Under the pieces are notes generated by a model, which did no database searches, was not told the origin of the DNA, and was given only the letters and a program-made list of their open reading frames with translations. From Rotaria macrura (Eukaryota > Rotifera > Eurotatoria > Philodinida > Philodinidae), in assembly GCA_900239685.1 (NCBI GenBank), contig OENT01000795.1, forward strand, positions 8,443 to 72,442: a DNA stretch of 64,000 nt. The letters are read 5' to 3'. The position numbers were made by a program, and so were the translations under genes. Shown here one piece after another: positions 26,301-38,286 of this stretch. Each line of letters opens with the position of its first letter. Positions within the stretch are counted from its first letter, which is position 1.

Positions 26301-26497
26301 TAAGTTTATTTGTTAGCCTTCTTGGCATTGATCCAATGCGTATTTATATGGCCCAATTTTTCGCTGAAGAAGTTCTACAAAAGTCGTTCAATGATCGATT
26401 GTTCATGCGACCCTACGATAAGCCAACTTCGAGGATCTTAATCGATCGAGAAAATGATTTCGACGATGAATCGACGATGGCCTTTTCTTCACCTTAG
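23306..26497 (+). CDS. Cyclin-like (cyclin-fold) protein with a duplicated third exon
   Basis: Exons in perfect phase are 23306-23388, 23431-23596, then either 24799-24994 or 25667-25862, followed by 25913-26054, 26123-26254 and 26305-26497. The product is 303 residues in either case. The cyclin fold is suggested by YIIAVACFQLATQICGRPIE (the lqLvavaclfLAsK pattern), then LSRDQLIEIEIEILTSIDHR and FPQYTPHMFISYFVRYL (the MEreiLkaLdf..ptTp..Fl..Y pattern that closes the N-terminal cyclin box), then a second box with LLLGSATILAASKVFCHG. A canonical MRAIL motif is missing, so it is a divergent member; partner kinase and role are unknown. The third exon and its flanks occur twice (24567-25010 and 25440-25880), with an N at 25011 and a copy of the EEP 3' end between them. 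The true transcript structure therefore depends on the assembly. The start ATG (AAAACAATGGCT) is the first in frame. Confidence 0.65.
24567..25010 (+). repeat. First copy of duplicated cyclin exon 3 with flanks
   Basis: About 440 bp that recur in direct orientation at about 25440-25880. It carries an intact exon 3 with its acceptor (TTTTAG then GGTCGT) and donor (CTAA then GTCAGT), and stops abruptly at the single N at 25011. Confidence 0.85.
25012..25278 (+). pseudogene. Copy of the 3' end of the EEP gene, inserted between cyclin exon copies
   Basis: Nearly identical, in opposite orientation, to 8608-8874. It begins directly after the N at 25011 and carries only the last few codons (D-I-K-V-E-F-stop) and 3' flank of the EEP gene. 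It is either a real rearrangement junction or an assembly join. Confidence 0.8.
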
Positions 26498-27180
26498 CTC
26501 ATCTTTTCTGCCCTTTTTTTGTTCACATTATAATCAGTTTTCTTTGTGAAACGTTCGATTGTAAAACTATCGAGTTCGTAAACGATAAAGAACTTTTATG
26601 AACTTCAACGTGACTTTTGCTCAATGCCGATTCTCTCTTCAATCAAATCGTATCCAACAACTCATCAACAAGATTGTAACATTTCTCATCCTGAGTACAG
26701 AATGAAAACCAGTTCATCTATCTTGTGTTCTGCTGTGTATATAATTAACTAAGTTAACATAATCATATGCCAGATAGATAAAAATAACGGAGGAGCGAAA
26801 TTGCGAATTAAAGAACCGTGAAGATTCTCCGCAGAATAGTTATTAATCAGAAGTTTTCACATGTGTTCAACATTTCAAACTGTTATTAGCAGACTGGTTT
26901 TTTAATTGTTTNTCGAGGAGTTGGATCTCTGGTCGGTCCAGATGCAATGGTAGAAGAAGAAAAAGGGAAGTCATGCAAAACGCGAGATCAGGTGTTGGTG
27001 TCAGGCGACACAGATCAATTGGAGTAATGGTGTCATAGTTCTGACGAATTAACGCGTTTCAGGCTATTGAAAAAGCATCTAACAATCGTTTTGGTTGCGT
27101 AGCATCATTTGATAAAAAGTTAGCTCAAGAATATAGTTAAACACTTATCTATTTGAATTATGTCATATCAATACCAGTTA
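25275..27180 (+). repeat. Direct repeat of the 3272-5360 block (copy C)
   Basis: This block includes the 3' half of the cyclin-like gene and about 680 bp of downstream sequence. Compared with 3272-5360 it has no nonsense changes and intact splice sites. An N at 26912 replaces roughly 190 bp that are present in the other copy (about 4900-5092). Confidence 0.85.
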
Positions 27181-29055
27181 GAATTCTTGGTTTTGGTATT
27201 GATTGGTTTCGGTATTTTGAAGTGCTCACTGGGCAAATATGTAACTTCGAAATTTCCTATACTTCTTATTTTCGTTGTTTCATTGAATCTATTTGAAACA
27301 GTCAATTTTCATAACAGTACAATAAGAGTTATTGATCCTATGTTCACCTACACTGATTTTTTTAATTATGAATGATCTGGAGTATAGAATATATTGATAG
27401 CCGGTGGAACAGAAAAGTTTAGTTTATTGCAGAACAAAATTAAATGCAGTTGTTGTGATATTGTCTACATTGCATGTGCAGTTGATTAATCTGAGTTGTT
27501 TGACTTTGTTGTTGCTACTAATATATTCGTATGTTTTGATTAAGATTCTACAGCTGACAAATAGCGAAATACTGAAATACAAACGATAACTAGAAGAACT
27601 CTTTATATATGCTACATTTTTTATTTCCACTACCCAAGTCGATCCATCAGACCTTTTGAAACTATGACTTATCTGGACTTCACCGAATCTAAAAAGACTT
27701 AAATCATATCGTGTATGGTGAGAAACTAACGTTGTTTCTAGCTGTGTTTAACATTCTGAAGGACTGCAACAAATAATGTTAGATTACGGCATGTATCTCG
27801 TCCCAAATAGAAACGCTTGTGTTTTCGTTGACTATAGAAATGAACTTTATTGATGTTCTATTCGTCATCCGTTTGATTTATCATCCTTATATATATATAT
27901 ATCAAAGATGGAGGGGCAACTTGTTACTATTTGCACTGATTACTATAAGTATTGTGTTATATTAATACTACCCCTGCATGTGGATTTATTCTCACCAGTA
28001 AACCTAGCACAGATTTATAGAAAAATGGTCGGAGCACACACGAGCATATATGTAGATATTTATGTATTTATGTGATATTCGTACGTTCTGGATAAGAAAT
28101 TAGTAAATCACGCCTTTCTAGATAAGTTAGTCTCTTGATTAGAAAAACATGCTTTTCAACGATACACTTTTGACCCGTAACTCGCTTGTTATGCTTCCGC
28201 ATGCTGCTAAATGTTGACGGCCTGTTGTCTCTATACGCGATGAGAAGAATGATTACAACTTGTAAAAACTTCCTATTAACTATGCAAAAGACGAACGACT
28301 AGGTATCAACATTTTAAAAACCTTAGTTACCAAAGAAAATATGCTAACATATGTACATTCACTCGATAACTCGATATTGATATCGTTTCAAACATTCTCA
28401 TGTGAGGTATCGAAAAATTTTTGGGAAGCACACATGATCTTGACGAATGGATGCGGACTAAGTCTGTGCTTTAAAACTTAGATCAATTTAAACTTTTAAG
28501 TGATTCTTGGAATAAATAAATGCGGAAACTTCGGACTTATGTCCGAGAGTTATGTGTACTTCAAAAAGTGAATGAGACAAATCAGTCATCCTAGAATGTG
28601 TGCACGGATGAAGTATCTTGGTAAACCTTTTTGGAAAACTCCAAAACTACTGATCATCTCAGACATATCTAGGCAATTTCGTTTCTAGATGCAGTTTTTG
28701 TGCATTTGAGACCTTTTCAGTCAATGTTTCGTTAGAAAACTACGATTTTTTTCAAAACTAATATCAGATTCAGAATCAGCGTTAAAAACTGAGTCGATTT
28801 ATATATCTTGTGGATAATTCTGAGAAAAAAGTTTTTTTTGAAAAAATCCCTGTACCCCACCTCAGGGATTGTTTGGTGAAAAATGACAATTTTTTCAATA
28901 ACTCAGCCATTTCTCGACGGATCCTTCTCATCTTCGAACTTGACCTAGATATTGATGAGACAATTCTGTGCACAAAATTTCAACTCAATCGAATGTAATT
29001 GTGAAAAGTTATCGAATAAACGGACGGACGGACGGACACACTGACCGATTTTAGT
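27181..29055. other. Mostly intergenic, with a simple ACGG run
   Basis: A plus-strand frame at 27160-27375 is hydrophobic at its N-terminus but has no recognisable family. A (TA)n run lies near 27890. A short run of GGAC units is at about 29019-29036. I see no supportable gene. Confidence 0.4.
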
Positions 29056-29056
29056 A

Positions 29057-29079
29057 GTGTACTCACTTTTTGAGTACAC
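29057..29079. repeat. Perfect 9-bp palindromic hairpin
   Basis: GTGTACTCA (29057-29065) and TGAGTACAC (29071-29079) form a perfect stem around the loop CTTTT, just after a run of GGAC repeats. It probably marks the end of an old repeat element. Confidence 0.8.
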
Positions 29080-29579
29080 AAAAAAAAAGAGAGCAAAGAT
29101 GAAAAAATGATTGTACTGTACTGCAATATCATCTAATATCTTCTATGAGAAATCAGTCCAACCAGAGACGGAAGATAAGATCATTTAGAAATATTTAATT
29201 ATTTGTATGAGGTAGATTATTGATTGCATCCGAAAGTGGGGTGTAGACAAGATGAATTTGGTCGTCGAAACAATGGTCTTAGCCGTTGCAGTATAAACGG
29301 TGATTAGGTATCACCAAAAGAAAATATTCGAGAATTTAAGAAGCCTACCTTTACTCAGTGATAATGACATGAGTTGTCCAATATGAATGAAATATAGGAA
29401 TTGTTGTTTTACGACTGTAGTCGCACCAATGAGCAGGTTTCGTGAACGTCATGAATTTTATTTTGACATTAATCAGAAATTATATCGAAATGTTTTTATA
29501 CGAAGAAATATGAAATTCGATCATCGACTTTGAGAAGACACTCTTCTCTTCTCATTTTGTTCTTAGTAATATTTTCTTC

Positions 29580-31065
29580 TTCAAGGATAAAAGTAACTTT
29601 TTGATTAACTGAAAATCAAAATACTCGAACAACTCAATATGAATTAATTAAAGGAAAATATCTTCCCATCTCATCAGTATTATAAAATCGAACTCTTTCG
29701 ACGAAGCAATTATGACATTGAATGAAACCGAACGAATTATGGGCGAGATCAATGGTTCTGATATAGCGAAATTTGTTTTTAGAGCGCCTGATTCGTTTGG
29801 TGAAGTTTTCATCACTGTCTCGTGCCAAGTGACTTTCTAATATCCTGCAATCTTATTTTTGTGTATATCACACCTATTAACATGAAGGCGAAACTGAAAT
29901 TATTAAGAACTATAATCCGGCCTTCAGTTACAATTGCAAGCTGCGATATGTTCACGCAAGATCTGTCTCATTTTTCATTGAATTACTACTGGTTTGACTA
30001 ATACCCGTGAGAAATCTTTTTATTGCTCTTTCATAATAGTTGGCTTTTATGAATAAAATCATAAGATAAAAGACGATCATGAATTAGCTCGAACAAAGTC
30101 GCTGACAGGAATAGTCTCGACAAAATAGGCTTAATAAGTATTCAAGGACGTATGCGTTTATTAATTTCAGGACGATTCAAATTCATTGTTGCTTGCCTAC
30201 GCATGACATTCGTCAATAGACGCCACCGAGAGCCCTTTCAACAATAAGTATAGACAGTCTTCTTACGAGTCCTTATGAGGCGGAGATTACATTCGTTTTC
30301 TACATAAGAAGGGACATGAACTCACATTTTCAGATTGTACAGCATCCTATTTGATTTTACGTTGCTCATGTATCATTAATAATGAGAAAATGCTGTTGTT
30401 CACCATTAAAAAAAAACCCAAATGTGCTTTTTATCTGTAATCAACTTAAAGTCTTCGCTGTACAGTCGTCTTGTACGATTGTACATATTAGTTCGCATTT
30501 CTTCTATATTTATTTCATACATCATCGCTATCTAGCTGAAAGCTAGTGTTTTCAATTACTTCAGTTTTTCATGTACAGATGCACCAAATAGAAGACGTCA
30601 CTAGTGGCAAAAAGTTATCATAACATAATCAATAGAATATGATCTGGATCATGCGAGATAAATAGAAGTTGCACGCTTGTCACAGATTATTACATGTTTG
30701 ATACATCAAAGGCTAAAATATAACATCCTATTAACGCGAACAACGAAGTTTATCCATAGTAACAAGGAAGGTAAGACAATGAACATCAGATTCGAATATA
30801 TATTCAGAAAGTGACTTATAGTACCCGTTGAAAAAATTTCGTTTTCCATAGTTGTATTTATGAGTATTGAAGTAATCATGATTTGTACGTAACTGTTGCA
30901 CTAAAAGAATATTCAGAGAATCACGCATTCGGTGCTCTTGTTTGAATTGAATATTTCAATGAAGTTCTACGAATGGATTTCACTACACTAACTCTAACAA
31001 GATTGAATAGTAATCAATCAATCGAATTTAAAATCCATATTTTATTAACTCTTTCTTATGTATTT
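29580..31065 (+). pseudogene. Relic of a further cyclin-like paralog
   Basis: Two degraded blocks appear in the same order and with similar spacing to exons 2 and 3 of the cyclin-like gene. The first (29580-29668) aligns with exon 2: TTCAAGGATAAAAG against TTCAATGATAAAAG, then the residues Q-N-T-R-T-T-Q-Y-E-L-I-K-G-K-Y-L against Q-N-N-L-T-N-Q-Y-D-L-I-K-E-K-Y-L. It has an in-frame TGA. The second (about 30949-31060) reads E-Y-F-N-E-V-L-R-M-D-F-T-T-L-T-L-T-R-L, matching the start of exon 3. No later exons are recognisable, so this is a non-functional remnant. Confidence 0.6.
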
Positions 31066-32947
31066 CGTCAACATGCTCTAGTCGACTGCAATAAGTTATT
31101 GTGATCTATGAAATGAATGATTTTATTGAATTGTTTCATCTTGGAATATTAATCTTCGAAAATTGAAATCATGGGAAAAGAATGGAAATATTCAAATTTT
31201 TCGCTACAAATGCGTTATTAACTTGACTGATTAGCTGTTTCTAATATTTCTACATGAAATTGATGAATCCAGCGTCTCAGGAATAGCCTTGACATATTTC
31301 CAATGTTTTGACCATGCATTAAAGAGTTGAACAAGTGAACACATGTTTTTCAGTAATTTGAATGGAATAGAAGTGCTCATCGTCGTAATAGTATTGACTC
31401 TTCATTAGATGTCTTCCCCAGATTTTGAAATCATTAAAAATAGAAGCTTATGCTTAATTAATAACATTTATGAAACAAAAGCGCATCATCAGTTGTGATT
31501 ATTTTATTGCATCTTGTTTTTCCTCATACTCGAATACTATGTAGAATAGAAATCGATTCAAATTCTTGCTCAAAGAATACATAGCAAAACTTAGTCATTT
31601 GTTCGATACGCTTTTTTTTTTACGCGGCAACTATGGTAGTCTCTCAATCACAGAAATGGACAATCATTCCGTGAAACCAATGCGTCATAGCATATAAGAC
31701 ACTCTAATACTCTACATTGAGAAAAATAGTATGTCAGAAGTTCTGTTCGACCTGTTGGGTTACAACACACCCAAAGATATCCCGAGGAGTGCACCATTAG
31801 ACGAGAAATATTTTTAAAATCATAAATATTTCGTTTTCAACTATTCTGAAATAGCAGATGCAATCTATATCAATTTAAAAACAAAGAATAAGGTTCTAAT
31901 TATTCGACAGTCTAGTTACTTCTAAATGCGTTTCGTCTAATTCCATCGAAATGATATTCATAATCCATATTTTCAACAATAAATTTCGACCTTTGATTAT
32001 TAGAAATGACATGAGAGAAAATTCAGATGTGAAGAGCAGACAAACAGGTGAATGAAATGTCCACGTCGAGAAAAACAATCAGCGAATCATATCACAAGAC
32101 AATACAAAGCTGACTAGAAGCTTTTTGTTAACTTTTCTCTTTGAAATATTCTCTAAAGTGACATGGTCTTTTTAATGCTTATTTTTAAATTATCCTACAC
32201 GACACCACAAAAACAAACAAACGAATCCGAAGGCAAAAGTATAATTTAATTACTATGATAAAATCTATATGACTGCATTCAATTTAATCGAATCATTTTA
32301 ATATCTCGTTTTAAAATCAATAAATAAGGGTAGCCAAACTTCACAATGGGATACAAAAGGAAGTTAGAGTTATAAAATTACGCAATTTAGTCAGTCTGTT
32401 GGCCTCTTGACATCATTCAGTTTTTCTATTTCTTCGCTTTCCGAAGACAATTCTTGAAATAACAATTAAATGATATATTTTCCAATTCTCTAGCCTTGAG
32501 CTGTTTCTAATACGAATATCTTCCTTTTGTCTTACTTGAATAGATAATGATAAAAACAAGATGAACGAAAACTATATCAAATACATAAATCAGTAAAAAA
32601 AAGGCAAGAGTAAAAGATTCTATGACTGAGTTCTTATGAAGCACATCAAGACAATACGGTTTATGCTATAGAATACTATCAAATCGACTTAACTGTTACA
32701 ACTCTATTTATATTCGATCATTTAATATCTATTAATAGGCTAATGCTTTGGTTTGAGTGGACATTATTTTCGTGTTGTTTTTTATTAAAGTTTTTTGTTG
32801 AATTGAGATATGAAGAATACAGTTGATTTTACATGTGCGAAAAAAAGCCATCTGTATGTCAATGTAATATATACCCGTGTAATTTCTTGATTATATGCAT
32901 TCCGTACATTTACTAAGTAACACTTTTGTTCGTTGTATATCCCATCC
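31066..32947. other. Intergenic upstream of the chitinase
   Basis: No coding or RNA feature recognised. The last 100 bases, with ATATATAC near 32867, may hold the chitinase core promoter. Confidence 0.4.
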
Positions 32948-34369
32948 ATGACGATTATTCGGACTATATATGTATGCTTTCTTTCGTGTTACATTGCTAG
33001 CGGTCTAATCGATATTATTCGAGGTGATGTTGATGGACAAAAAATCAACATAATGGATAACACCGAGGTACGCAGCGCATGCCCAGATCCAAATATGTGT
33101 GTATCCAAGTGGGGATGGTGTGGAACGGGAGAACCGTACTGTGGCGATGGATGTACAGCAGGACCTTGTTGGAATGGTAACCCTGGTGGAAATGGAAACA
33201 CTGGTGGAGATGGAGTTACGATTGGAAATGGCAACAATGATGATGGTTCCATCATTACAGAGCAAAACTTCGCCTGTATATTCAACACAATCGATGCTGG
33301 AACAAGATTTAGTCGACTTACTGGCCTCAGAAATTCAGGCTGGAAACCATCAAACAAAGAAGAAGCAGCCGTTTTCCTTGCTCATGTCTTCCATGAAACT
33401 GATGGTCTAAAAACAATTCGAGAATATTGTGCTCCAGGTCAGAGTTTACTCTAGAGATGAGAAATTTAATTGTAACAACGTAGTAATAACTAATAGTGCT
33501 GCAAATGCATTTATTTCCCAATCTTGTTTCGTTCTTCTTAAAGACATTTCAGAAGTAATAGGAAAATCTCTCATTATGCTCTAATACTTTTTAACCGTTT
33601 TCTAGAAGACGTATGAAATTAGTTATGAAGTTCAATTACTATTCTAGGGTTTAGAAATTTCGAGACCAGTTTCTCCATGACCATTTTCATTTATTGAGAC
33701 ATGAACACAGTGCGAATAAAAAAGAAAGTGTTTTTTCATGGACCGTGACTGACGAAGCAGACAAGTCCTATTTCACAGCACACATCTCCTTCTTCCTTTG
33801 AGCGACGAAAAAACATGCAGTTAGCAGACGAATAGTTTCTAATGATTCTAAAACAACTGAGAACTAAATAGATTCAATGTTATTATAAATGTCTTGTAAA
33901 AATACTGGTTGCTATGATAATTAGAATAAATATGAAATTGAAAACTTGTAACATTCTCATGAAATTTGAATATCAATTAGGTTGCGGTTCTCACTATGCC
34001 GGATCGTGGTGTGGCATTCAAGGTGTGCCAGGAAGATTGTACTATGGTCGTGGTTGGTTTCAATTGTCGTGGCCTTGTAATTACCATGCAGCTGGACAAG
34101 CTCTTGGCATTGATCTTCTTAATAATCCAGATTTAGTCGAGCAACAACAAGATTTAGCAGTCAAAACTGCGATTTGGTTCTACAATGCAAATAACATGGC
34201 TGGACCAGCGAAACAAGGAGACTTTGCAGCAACTACTCGAATTATCAATGGAGCATTAGAATGCAATGGAGGACCAGGTACTAGTAATCAAATGACTCGA
34301 GTATCAACATACAGACGAGTTCGACAATGTTTTGGTATCGGAGAACCCATTAGAAATCCTGTGTGCTAA
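32948..34369 (+). CDS. Secreted GH19 chitinase with hevein-like chitin-binding domain
   Basis: Two exons, 32948-33437 and 33981-34369, join in phase across a 543-nt intron (CCAG|GTCAG and AATTAG|GTTGC), giving 292 residues. The N-terminus (MTIIRTIYVCFLSCYIASG) is a typical signal peptide. Residues about 45-75 form a Cys-rich type 1 chitin-binding module containing KWGWCG and PYCGDGC. A Gly/Asn-rich linker follows. The GH19 catalytic domain has HETDG (E151, likely general acid) with a second Glu at about 159 in TIREYC, and the signature YYGRGWFQLSWPCNY after the splice. It should hydrolyse beta-1,4 GlcNAc linkages in chitin outside the cell, for digestion, cuticle or eggshell turnover, or antifungal defence. 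GH19 is typical of plants and some bacteria and is patchy in animals, so acquisition by transfer in an ancestor is plausible. The intron argues for an established nuclear gene. Confidence 0.92.
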
Positions 34370-35977
34370 TTGTAAAATTTTTCTTCCTGTCATCAATGCA
34401 ATGAAACTGTAATATCTAATATCGTTGATGCTAAAAATTTCAAACAATGTTTGTTTTCTGTCTAAAAAGAAATCTTAATCCATGCAATCTAAACAAAATT
34501 AAGAAACCGTATGCATGCATTCGAATATTATTTTTATTACATTTTTTTCTTACAAAACAATATTGCTCATTTATCTAAATGTAATACTGGCGTAGTTGGA
34601 ATTTATTTTTGACTTGATACTACAAGAGACAAATGTAAACAATCTTAATGTTTTAATATTTACGATTGAGTTAGGGAGTCGTGAGCTGACCTGCTGAGCT
34701 ACAGCTATTGCTTCAAATAAAACATGAGTAGTACGGTTCAGTAATGGGATATTTGAGCTTTTGACAATCGAACCACTTGAAATTTGAATTGAAAAATATT
34801 AACAAAATTAAGAAGCTATTATAATTACACCACTAAAGTCATTAGTAAACTAAAAAACTAGCAAAAAGATCTCGCTCTTCTAGAAAAACAACTCTTCTCT
34901 TGTTATTGAATAAAAAATGACCGTCAAACATCGTAGTTGTTCATCCATTTGTTCATAACCAGTGCGTCTGCAAAATATAACGCAGTTCACGGTAAGATTT
35001 GACTCATTTGGCAAGGCTTACCTGTAGGAGGCTTGAATTTCATGTGTCTCAAATGTCAAGGACTCAGCTGTCTACGTATCATACGATTTATCTTTGAAGG
35101 GAACGTAGTGAAAAAAGCAAAGAATCGAATGAATATAGTCGAAATTTTGTTTATGTAATTTAACGATTAATTTCTAATGAATGCATGTCATTCAGTGTTG
35201 CATCACTTTTTGTCTTCCTCGTTCGTTGTTTAGTAGGCTTCGTTCTTATTGAAGACTATATTCACATGTTGTTCAAGACAGCCAGTTTTCTAATGCTCTA
35301 ATGTGAGAATTATCTTTGTATGGTGTAAGTTTATTGTGTGATAATGAAAGAAAATTATAGTAAACATTAAGATTTCAATAAAAACGCATGTCTAAGTAGT
35401 ATCGAACAGACTTGATAGATGTGCTGCTACTTATTCTTTTAGTATTTGAATTAAATATTTTAACTCTATTCAACCAGACCACCATAGGTACAATCTTGTG
35501 ACACATCACGTTTGTCTTCAATGACGTATTAGTGATCGTCTGCAAGTAAAATATAACCGAAACATATATGGAGTAGTAGTTGTAAAGTTAGCAATGGCCA
35601 ACATTCACGTCTAATATCTATAGAAAGGTCACTTTTCAGGAAATTCAAAATAATAGCTACATCGTGTTTTGTATTACAATTCCACACGACTCATGCCGAC
35701 AGCTTTCTTGTAAACATTGAGAACCATAATTGACATAGTCAGCAGCCATTGGAGCTAAGCAACTTCGAAATATATATATGTATATGTGTATATTTTATCA
35801 TTCTTAGCAACAGAAATTCATTTTTTTTCTTTCGAAGTGAAATTATTGAGATGTGTGACTAGTATCTATGTAGGATTAAAAGTAGAAAAACTTCAATTAA
35901 TTATTATGCGTAAATTTATTGTAAAACAATAAAACGCATCATATCGATATATGCATTTAAAAGAAATAGTCGGCTAA
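34370..35977. other. Intergenic, nothing recognised
   Basis: AT-rich sequence downstream of the chitinase. No exon, RNA gene or repeat was recognised on either strand. Confidence 0.45.
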
Positions 35978-36902
35978 CTAAAATCTTTCAAAGTTTGACA
36001 AATACTTTTTAGTTGGTAAACATTCATTGATTTGTTTTCGTTGCATACCCAAATTGATTTCAGATTTCGTAACAAGATTATTTATTTCACGTGTCTGTTT
36101 TTTTGTTGATTTAAATGTAAAAAAAGGTAATATAGGCAATATTTGAATGGCAACAATACTTATTAAATTTAAACTACTTTACAAGATAATGGGATCGAAT
36201 TTTTCTCAATTAAGAATAGTGAGAATAGAATAGATTGTATATGGCCCACAGGAAAAACAATGCCATCCAAAATAAATCATTGATTGATAAAACATTCGTT
36301 TCAATCGAAGCCACCGTCTTCGTTTATTTACTCGTGTCCGATATTCATATAATCTTTTGAATAAAATAACTGTAGAAAAAATTATAATTGATTTTTGTAT
36401 GACAAATGTATAAAATGTAAATAGCATTAAATAGGAAATCTTTTGAATAAGGCATGCTTCGCATTGTCCATATTTAGAACATTTTTATATAAAGACAATT
36501 ATAATGGAACACATATACACAAATACGACAACAATGATTAGATGAAACACTGGACGAGCAAATGAAATTCTTGGATTTAATTGGAAAAGAAATCGATGTC
36601 GTTCTAAACTTGCCCACATTAAGAGGTAAGCAAGTCCAGCAAATATAATATAAATATGTATTACAAATACAATACAAATATAGGAGAAAGAATAAACCTG
36701 GAAAGATAAACTCCAACATAAAAGTCAGGTGCATAAAAAATAGAATTCCATAAACAACAATATAGCATATGATGATAAATACAATTCAAATATGAACGAA
36801 AATTATTGTGACGATAAAAACGGATTAAACAAAGAATACTAAATGCAGTTCCGATAAGTGAACTGAGAGCAATTATTATTGAAGGGTATAAATATAGTTG
36901 AA
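35978..36902 (-). pseudogene. Seven-transmembrane (rhodopsin-like GPCR) pseudogene
   Basis: Read on the minus strand, successive hydrophobic segments occur in GPCR order. TM1 is around YLYPSIIIALSSLIG. TM2 contains MLYCCLWNSIFYAPD. TM3 ends in LLMWASLERHRFLF, with E-R-H in the place of the DRY motif. TM4 is around FHLIIVVVFVYMCS. TM5 contains YLMLFTFYTFVI. A basic third loop (RVNKRRRWLRLKR) leads to TM6 (SMIYFGWHCFSCGPYTIYS). A TM7-like segment, IVAIQILPILPFF, follows. The frame is broken at least three times: a shift between TM2 and TM3, an in-frame TAA after TM4, and a stop between TM6 and TM7. A missed short intron could explain one of these but not all. The ligand is unknown. Confidence 0.55.
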
Positions 36903-37464
36903 CTGATGAATGTTAATCATCATCATTAATTTTTGTGAGAAAGAATGATTTCAAATTACATTATGCAGAACTGCTGACGATGTTAAATGAATAGATACAA
37001 GAAAATTATTGTCGATCTATGCGCATATACTTTAACAATGAACTTAGGGTAGAAAGAAAAATTTCAGTGCATTTTTCCCCATCTTCATCTAGCTTACTTA
37101 TGTCTCAAATGAAAAGAAAAGGAACAAGAAGAAAACGTAAATTAGTTATTATTGTTTCTATTATCTTTTTCTGTATCTTAAGAAATTTAGAAGTGTTCAG
37201 GAATGAATAAAAATTAAAAGGTACAAGTACATTTTCTTAAACCAGATAAATCGAATTTCTTGTGTTACACTGATTTTCGTATCGTGGTTCTTTTACAGTA
37301 TTTTAAGGCAACACTCATGGAATTGGAGCTCGATTCTATGCTTTGACATGAAGTTAATTCTGTAAGTGACAAAAAAAAACAGAAAACAAATGTTTTTAAA
37401 ATGATCGTGCTACCATGCAACTTCGACACATAGGCGAAGAGGACAGAAAAAGAAAAAAAATAGA

Positions 37465-37537
37465 CGCCCAACGTGGGGCTCGAACCCACGACATTGAGAT
37501 TAAGAGTCTCACGCTCTACCGACTGAGCTAGCCGGGC
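37465..37537 (-). tRNA. tRNA-Lys (anticodon CTT)
   Basis: The 73-nt minus-strand sequence folds into a complete cloverleaf. The acceptor stem is GCCCGGC with GTTGGGC plus discriminator G. The D arm GCTC..GAGC, the anticodon loop CTCTTAA (CTT) and the T arm GTGGG-TTCGAGC-CCCAC are all present. There is no intron. A and B boxes are intact. A run of eight T residues on the transcribed strand (37453-37460) lies just downstream as a polymerase III terminator. Confidence 0.95.
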
Positions 37538-38209
37538 TTGATTATTAGTCTTCGTGGTTTTCATATTATTTAATTCACAATTCAATTCTTGTTTCTTTAG
37601 ATCGAATGTGATTAAATCCACTTCAATTTCAGTTATGTATTTTTCGATTGAGCAACAAAATAATAAAATTTTCAACTTAGTACTATAATAAATTTCGATT
37701 CAAACAGATGTCCTCAAAAATTATGACTTTGAATTACAACTAAGATGATGTTATGGTAAAGAAAGAAGAAATCGATGACTTGATTTTCGAATGCCTTTGC
37801 CTTTTACGTCACTTCGAATAACAAGTGATTAATCAAAGAGAAGAAACTTTCATCATCAACGCTGGTAGTTTCTTAAAACAGAAATGTATTTTATTACTTG
37901 TTAAATTGCATTCAATCGATGTAAAATGTCGTCTAAAACTGCAGTGATTTTTTATGTACTTATAGTTCATTATAATCCTGGTTGAAACATACTTAATCGG
38001 ATATTAATTCATTCTTTTAATTCATGAATTCTTGAAGTACAAGAAAATTTTCTAATTATTTAAATTCTAGAAATAATTTATTTTACAGATTTAGTGAGCT
38101 TTGGAATGGCAAAACCAAGTTAAATGAAATATTTTCATTGAGCTAAGAAAAATTTTCTAGTAAATCAAGGTCATTGTTATGGTCATTTATAGAATTGATA
38201 TTGTCATCT

Positions 38210-38282
38210 GCCCGGCTAGCTCAGTCGGTAGAGCGTGAGACTCTTAATCTCAATGTCGTGGGTTCGACCCCCACGTTGGGCG
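38210..38282 (+). tRNA. tRNA-Lys (anticodon CTT)
   Basis: A second 73-nt tRNA-Lys(CTT) gene, identical to the minus-strand copy except for one base in the T loop (TTCGACC instead of TTCGAGC). All stems are intact and an internal B box (GGTTCGACCCC) is present. The two genes point away from each other, 672 bp apart. Confidence 0.95.
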
Positions 38283-38286
38283 TTTG

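Noticed and set aside
27900-27902. Telomere-like or satellite tract near the TA run
   Set aside because: It is a short simple (TA)n run without telomeric repeat units.
32989-33357. Long minus-strand open frames opposite the chitinase exon
   Set aside because: The plus strand encodes signal peptide, chitin-binding and GH19 motifs; the antisense frames have no domain and no splice sites.
37265-37675. 136-codon minus-strand frame
   Set aside because: It runs through the tRNA-Lys gene, whose sequence is translated in the middle; tRNA structure takes precedence.
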